From: Lentisphaerae bacterium ADurb.Bin082
GTDB lineage: Bacteria > Verrucomicrobiota > Lentisphaeria > Oligosphaerales > Oligosphaeraceae
Assembly (NCBI GenBank): GCA_002070945.1
Contig: MWEG01000092.1
Span: forward strand, 17,247 to 81,246
Reading direction: 5' to 3'
DNA length: 64,000 nt
Below are positions 61,299 to 64,000 of the stretch, piece after piece. The position numbers and the translations under genes were made by a program. Numbering within the stretch: position 1 is the first letter of the stretch; each line of letters begins with the position of its first letter. The notes under the pieces are model-generated. The model was not told the DNA's origin and searched no databases. It saw only the letters and a list, made by a program, of their open reading frames with translations.

Positions 61299-63971
61299 AT
61301 GAAATGCAGGAAGTTATGGCTGGCGGCAGTGCTTCTGTTTTGGGGGGTTGGAATGGTGACCGAGGCGGCAGAGGTGGGCGCTGGCGTCCAGCAGCAAAGG
61401 TTGACGCTGCCTGACGAGTGGGGGACGCCGATCCTCCTGGGGCCGGGCGACCAGGCGTTGTCCTGGCAAGACATTGAAACAGCGTTTCATGGCGGCAACC
61501 AGGAAATCAGAGCATGGGTCCATCGTGTGCTCCAGCGGGGAGACAGCTGGGCAGCGCGGCCAGACAGCTACTACGTGTCGCTGTTCCGCCCTGAAACCCC
61601 TTTCGGCTCATCCACCATCTGCTGTCCTTTCCATCCGGAGGAGTCGGGGTGGGTGCCATTCAAGTGGGACCCAGAGTACCCGTGGAGGCTCACCTGCCCC
61701 CGGTGCGAGAAGGAAAAGCGAGAGCCGGCCTATTATCCCAACAAGCTTTACCCGGACAATGGAGAGGGATGCAAGCCGTCCGACAAGGTCTGGGCCGACA
61801 CCCATGATGCGGCGTGGGGCAGAAAATATAACATTCCGCACGAAAAATGGGATGGGCACACGCACGGGCACATCGACAGCTACGCATTCTTTTTCATCGG
61901 CCATTGCCAGTATCGGATATTTTTCGAACTGACCCACAGGAACCAAATCCTCGGCAGCCTGTGCCGGGCATATCTGCTAAGCTCGAAATTGTTCGCGAAA
62001 GACAGCCCCGAAGGGAAGCGCTCCGAGGCTTATGCGGCCAAGGCAAAGCTGATAATGGTAACGATGACCAGGGCTATCATGGGAGACCAATACCTGCAAG
62101 CCGTGCTGGGGATGACGGACTCCGACTATCGCAACGCAGTGCGCCTACTGGCGGCTGACAGCCAAGGAAAACCTCTGCCATATAACGAGTACCCAGGATA
62201 CAAGGAGCGCGACCCAATCAGCGATCACTCCGATGACAATCCAGACCGGCCGCTCAAGACATTGCGACCCAGTTGGCGGAAATCAGTGACGTTCTATCCC
62301 GGCGGGGGCCTTGAACACTGGGCAGGCGTCTGGCTGCCTTGCTACGCGATGCTCAAATCTTCATTTACACAGGCAGAACAGGCGGCTGGCCTGGACAAGC
62401 TGGTTGAACGGCTGCTGGTCTCGGAACCTGACGACGAGGTGCGCTTGCAAACCACCAGCCAGAAGCTGAGGCGCGGCGTCGCCGAACTTGTCCTGAAGCC
62501 CTATGGCACCACGATGCGGGGCAACTTGGCCGGGGGGCAGCTGCAGGCAAATCTCAATCTCGGCATCATGCTGAAAGACCAAGCCATCATTAAAAACATG
62601 CTTAAGGCGCTCTATGACTATCTGCATGGAGGATACTTCACGGCAGATGGGCTGGGCTATGAGACTTCACCGCACTACACCCACGTGGCACTGAGCAATC
62701 TGCTCCTGCCGCTGAAGATGATCAATGGAATGTCTGAGGGCTTTGGCCCGGAAGACCCCTTCTGGGACGAGCAAAGCAAATCGCTCAACCCCTATCTTGA
62801 CCCGGCATTGGAAAAGGCGGCTTACAGCACGCTGTTAAGTGTACTGCCGGATGGACGCTGCGCCGCCTGGACCGATTCATGGGTAACCGAAAGGCCGTCC
62901 CTGGGCCTTGCCGAGCTTATCTGCAATGCCACCGGACGCATCCCAGAGCAGTTTGCGCCCTTTTTGGAAGTCGAACGAACCCCCGGTGGGAAGACCAGGC
63001 TCCAGCTGAAAAAACAGGCCAGGCTCCCCAGCTATGTGCTTCCGCACAACGGCATGGCCGTGATGAGGATGGGGGCAGGTGAGGATCAAAGCTTCGTGTC
63101 GGTGGACTGGAGCCGGGCAACAGGGCACAGCCACTTCGGGCCATTCAACCTGCTGTATTACACGGCCAGGCATGAGGTGCTGTTCGATCAAGGGTACCTG
63201 AACAACGTGACGCCGACCCAGGACTGGATGGGCAGCGCCGAAGCACATAACACAGCCCTGGTCCGAATGAATGACGGCAATGCAGGAAAATGCATCACGT
63301 GGCGAGGGAAGCTGCGCTTCTTTGCCGACACGCCAGCCGCAAAAGCGGTCGAGGTCGCAGAGGACATGGATGTGCTGCGCAAAAGCCTGCCGGGAAACGA
63401 GCCGCTCATATATCAGAGGACGGTCATCCTCCTGGAGCTGACGCCAGGGGCAAAGCCAGCAACCTGCGTGGTTGACATTTTCCGGCTGCAAGGAGGCAAA
63501 ACACACGATTACTATATACACGCCATGGGCGAAAAGCTGGAGTTGACGACGCCGACAACCGAAACAGGCAAGTCGTTGTACGATCTGAGTGGCTTCCGCT
63601 ATAAGACGAAGACCGGCGCGGCAGTAATCGCCAATGTCGCTGCCGGACAGACGGATGGGGACTTTTCAGGTACCTGGAGCGACCTCCGGGAATGGAACCC
63701 GCCATCCATGGACCATGACACAATCGTGAAAATACGCTTCCTGGGTGCGCCGGGGACGGAAATCTTTGCCGGAGATGCCCCTGGGCAACGCTATATTGAT
63801 GCGCGTGACATCGAGTCGCGGGTGAATGTGCTGTGCGTCCGTCGCCAAGCAACGGACTACAAGGAGCTGCCCAATGCCTTTGTCACTGTAAGCGATGCCT
63901 TCCAGAAAGGGAATGAAGTGATTAACCCATCTTTCGCAAAATGGTCATTTTTATTTTTTTTGAAAAAATAA
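61299..63971 (+). CDS. Secreted heparinase II/III-like protein, atypical C-terminus
   Basis: 890 residues with a signal peptide (about 1-24, MVTEAAE). Residues 30-560 form an alpha/alpha-toroid. It starts with a Cys-containing segment (CCPFHPEE...CPRCEKEKR), a zinc-ribbon-like insertion also seen in PVC heparinase-like proteins, and has YETSPHYTHVALSNLLLPL. Residues 590-860 are the heparinase II/III beta-sandwich (MRMGAGEDQSFVSVDW, HSHFGPFNLLYY, AHNTALVRM). It is a likely uronic-acid polysaccharide lyase, substrate unknown. The last ~15 residues (FAKWSFLFFLKK) come from an abruptly AT-rich stretch with a T8 run, so the natural end may be lost by frameshift or insertion. Confidence 0.85.
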   Translation: MKCRKLWLAAVLLFWGVGMVTEAAEVGAGVQQQRLTLPDEWGTPILLGPGDQALSWQDIETAFHGGNQEIRAWVHRVLQRGDSWAARPDSYYVSLFRPETPFGSSTICCPFHPEESGWVPFKWDPEYPWRLTCPRCEKEKREPAYYPNKLYPDNGEGCKPSDKVWADTHDAAWGRKYNIPHEKWDGHTHGHIDSYAFFFIGHCQYRIFFELTHRNQILGSLCRAYLLSSKLFAKDSPEGKRSEAYAAKAKLIMVTMTRAIMGDQYLQAVLGMTDSDYRNAVRLLAADSQGKPLPYNEYPGYKERDPISDHSDDNPDRPLKTLRPSWRKSVTFYPGGGLEHWAGVWLPCYAMLKSSFTQAEQAAGLDKLVERLLVSEPDDEVRLQTTSQKLRRGVAELVLKPYGTTMRGNLAGGQLQANLNLGIMLKDQAIIKNMLKALYDYLHGGYFTADGLGYETSPHYTHVALSNLLLPLKMINGMSEGFGPEDPFWDEQSKSLNPYLDPALEKAAYSTLLSVLPDGRCAAWTDSWVTERPSLGLAELICNATGRIPEQFAPFLEVERTPGGKTRLQLKKQARLPSYVLPHNGMAVMRMGAGEDQSFVSVDWSRATGHSHFGPFNLLYYTARHEVLFDQGYLNNVTPTQDWMGSAEAHNTALVRMNDGNAGKCITWRGKLRFFADTPAAKAVEVAEDMDVLRKSLPGNEPLIYQRTVILLELTPGAKPATCVVDIFRLQGGKTHDYYIHAMGEKLELTTPTTETGKSLYDLSGFRYKTKTGAAVIANVAAGQTDGDFSGTWSDLREWNPPSMDHDTIVKIRFLGAPGTEIFAGDAPGQRYIDARDIESRVNVLCVRRQATDYKELPNAFVTVSDAFQKGNEVINPSFAKWSFLFFLKK

Positions 63972-64000
63972 TTTCGTACTCAACATATGTCTACCCATTA

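Overview
The window looks like one contiguous piece of a free-living bacterial chromosome of moderately high GC. The likely source is the Lentisphaerota (PVC superphylum). That is inferred from several traits together: four single-gene pseudopilins with the N-terminal [20 protein letters not shown] segment and a C-terminal H-x9-DG motif; GntR/LacI regulators beside very large secreted carbohydrate-active proteins and a sodium:solute symporter; LL-diaminopimelate aminotransferase; and RNase Y together with an RNase E/G-type enzyme. No rRNA gene was found, so the phylum stays an inference.

Layout. 1-3302: the 5' part of an XRE-HTH/SNF2 helicase fusion running off the left edge, a very GC-rich palindromic spacer and tRNA-Asn, which looks like an island edge. 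3638-13479: a minus-strand housekeeping run (ybaK, dus, dnaE, RNase E/G, fmt, dgkA, hisC). 13692-24335: two sugar-isomerase-like proteins, holA, a GAF protein, argH, dnaG, a TPR lipoprotein, recN and yigZ. 24803-40694: carbohydrate region with an AT-richer L-serine dehydratase, a 1484-aa secreted protein, and two regulator/pseudopilin/secreted-enzyme modules. The second module is a five-gene operon (GntR, pseudopilin, glycoside hydrolase, small secreted protein, Na+ symporter) with a recognisable promoter, a paired operator and a terminator. 40906-51542: housekeeping genes (ZIP zinc transporter, metallophosphatase, lipoyl enzyme, dapL, SEC-C protein, M24 peptidase, TrpR-like regulator, RNase Y, 5-formyl-THF cyclo-ligase, glycosyltransferase). 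51835-63971: a Pro/Val/His-rich secreted protein, an orphan pseudopilin, ruvC, a 1305-aa propeller/cadherin-like secreted protein, and a LacI regulator divergent from a pseudopilin plus heparinase-like protein.

The most distinctive theme is the repeated module 'transcription regulator + one H-x9-DG pseudopilin + large secreted polysaccharide-active protein', seen in three loci plus one orphan pseudopilin. Two of the pseudopilin genes (53002 and 60577) share a duplicated upstream cassette of about 400 bp: a dispersed repeat, a degenerate GTCCACT array and an aligned promoter. The working idea is that each pseudopilin is a substrate-matched component of a common type II secretion/type IV pilus-like machine, induced with its enzymes. 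That machine is not encoded here, so the idea is untested. Four families of short dispersed repeats (A-D below) occupy most of the longer intergenic gaps.
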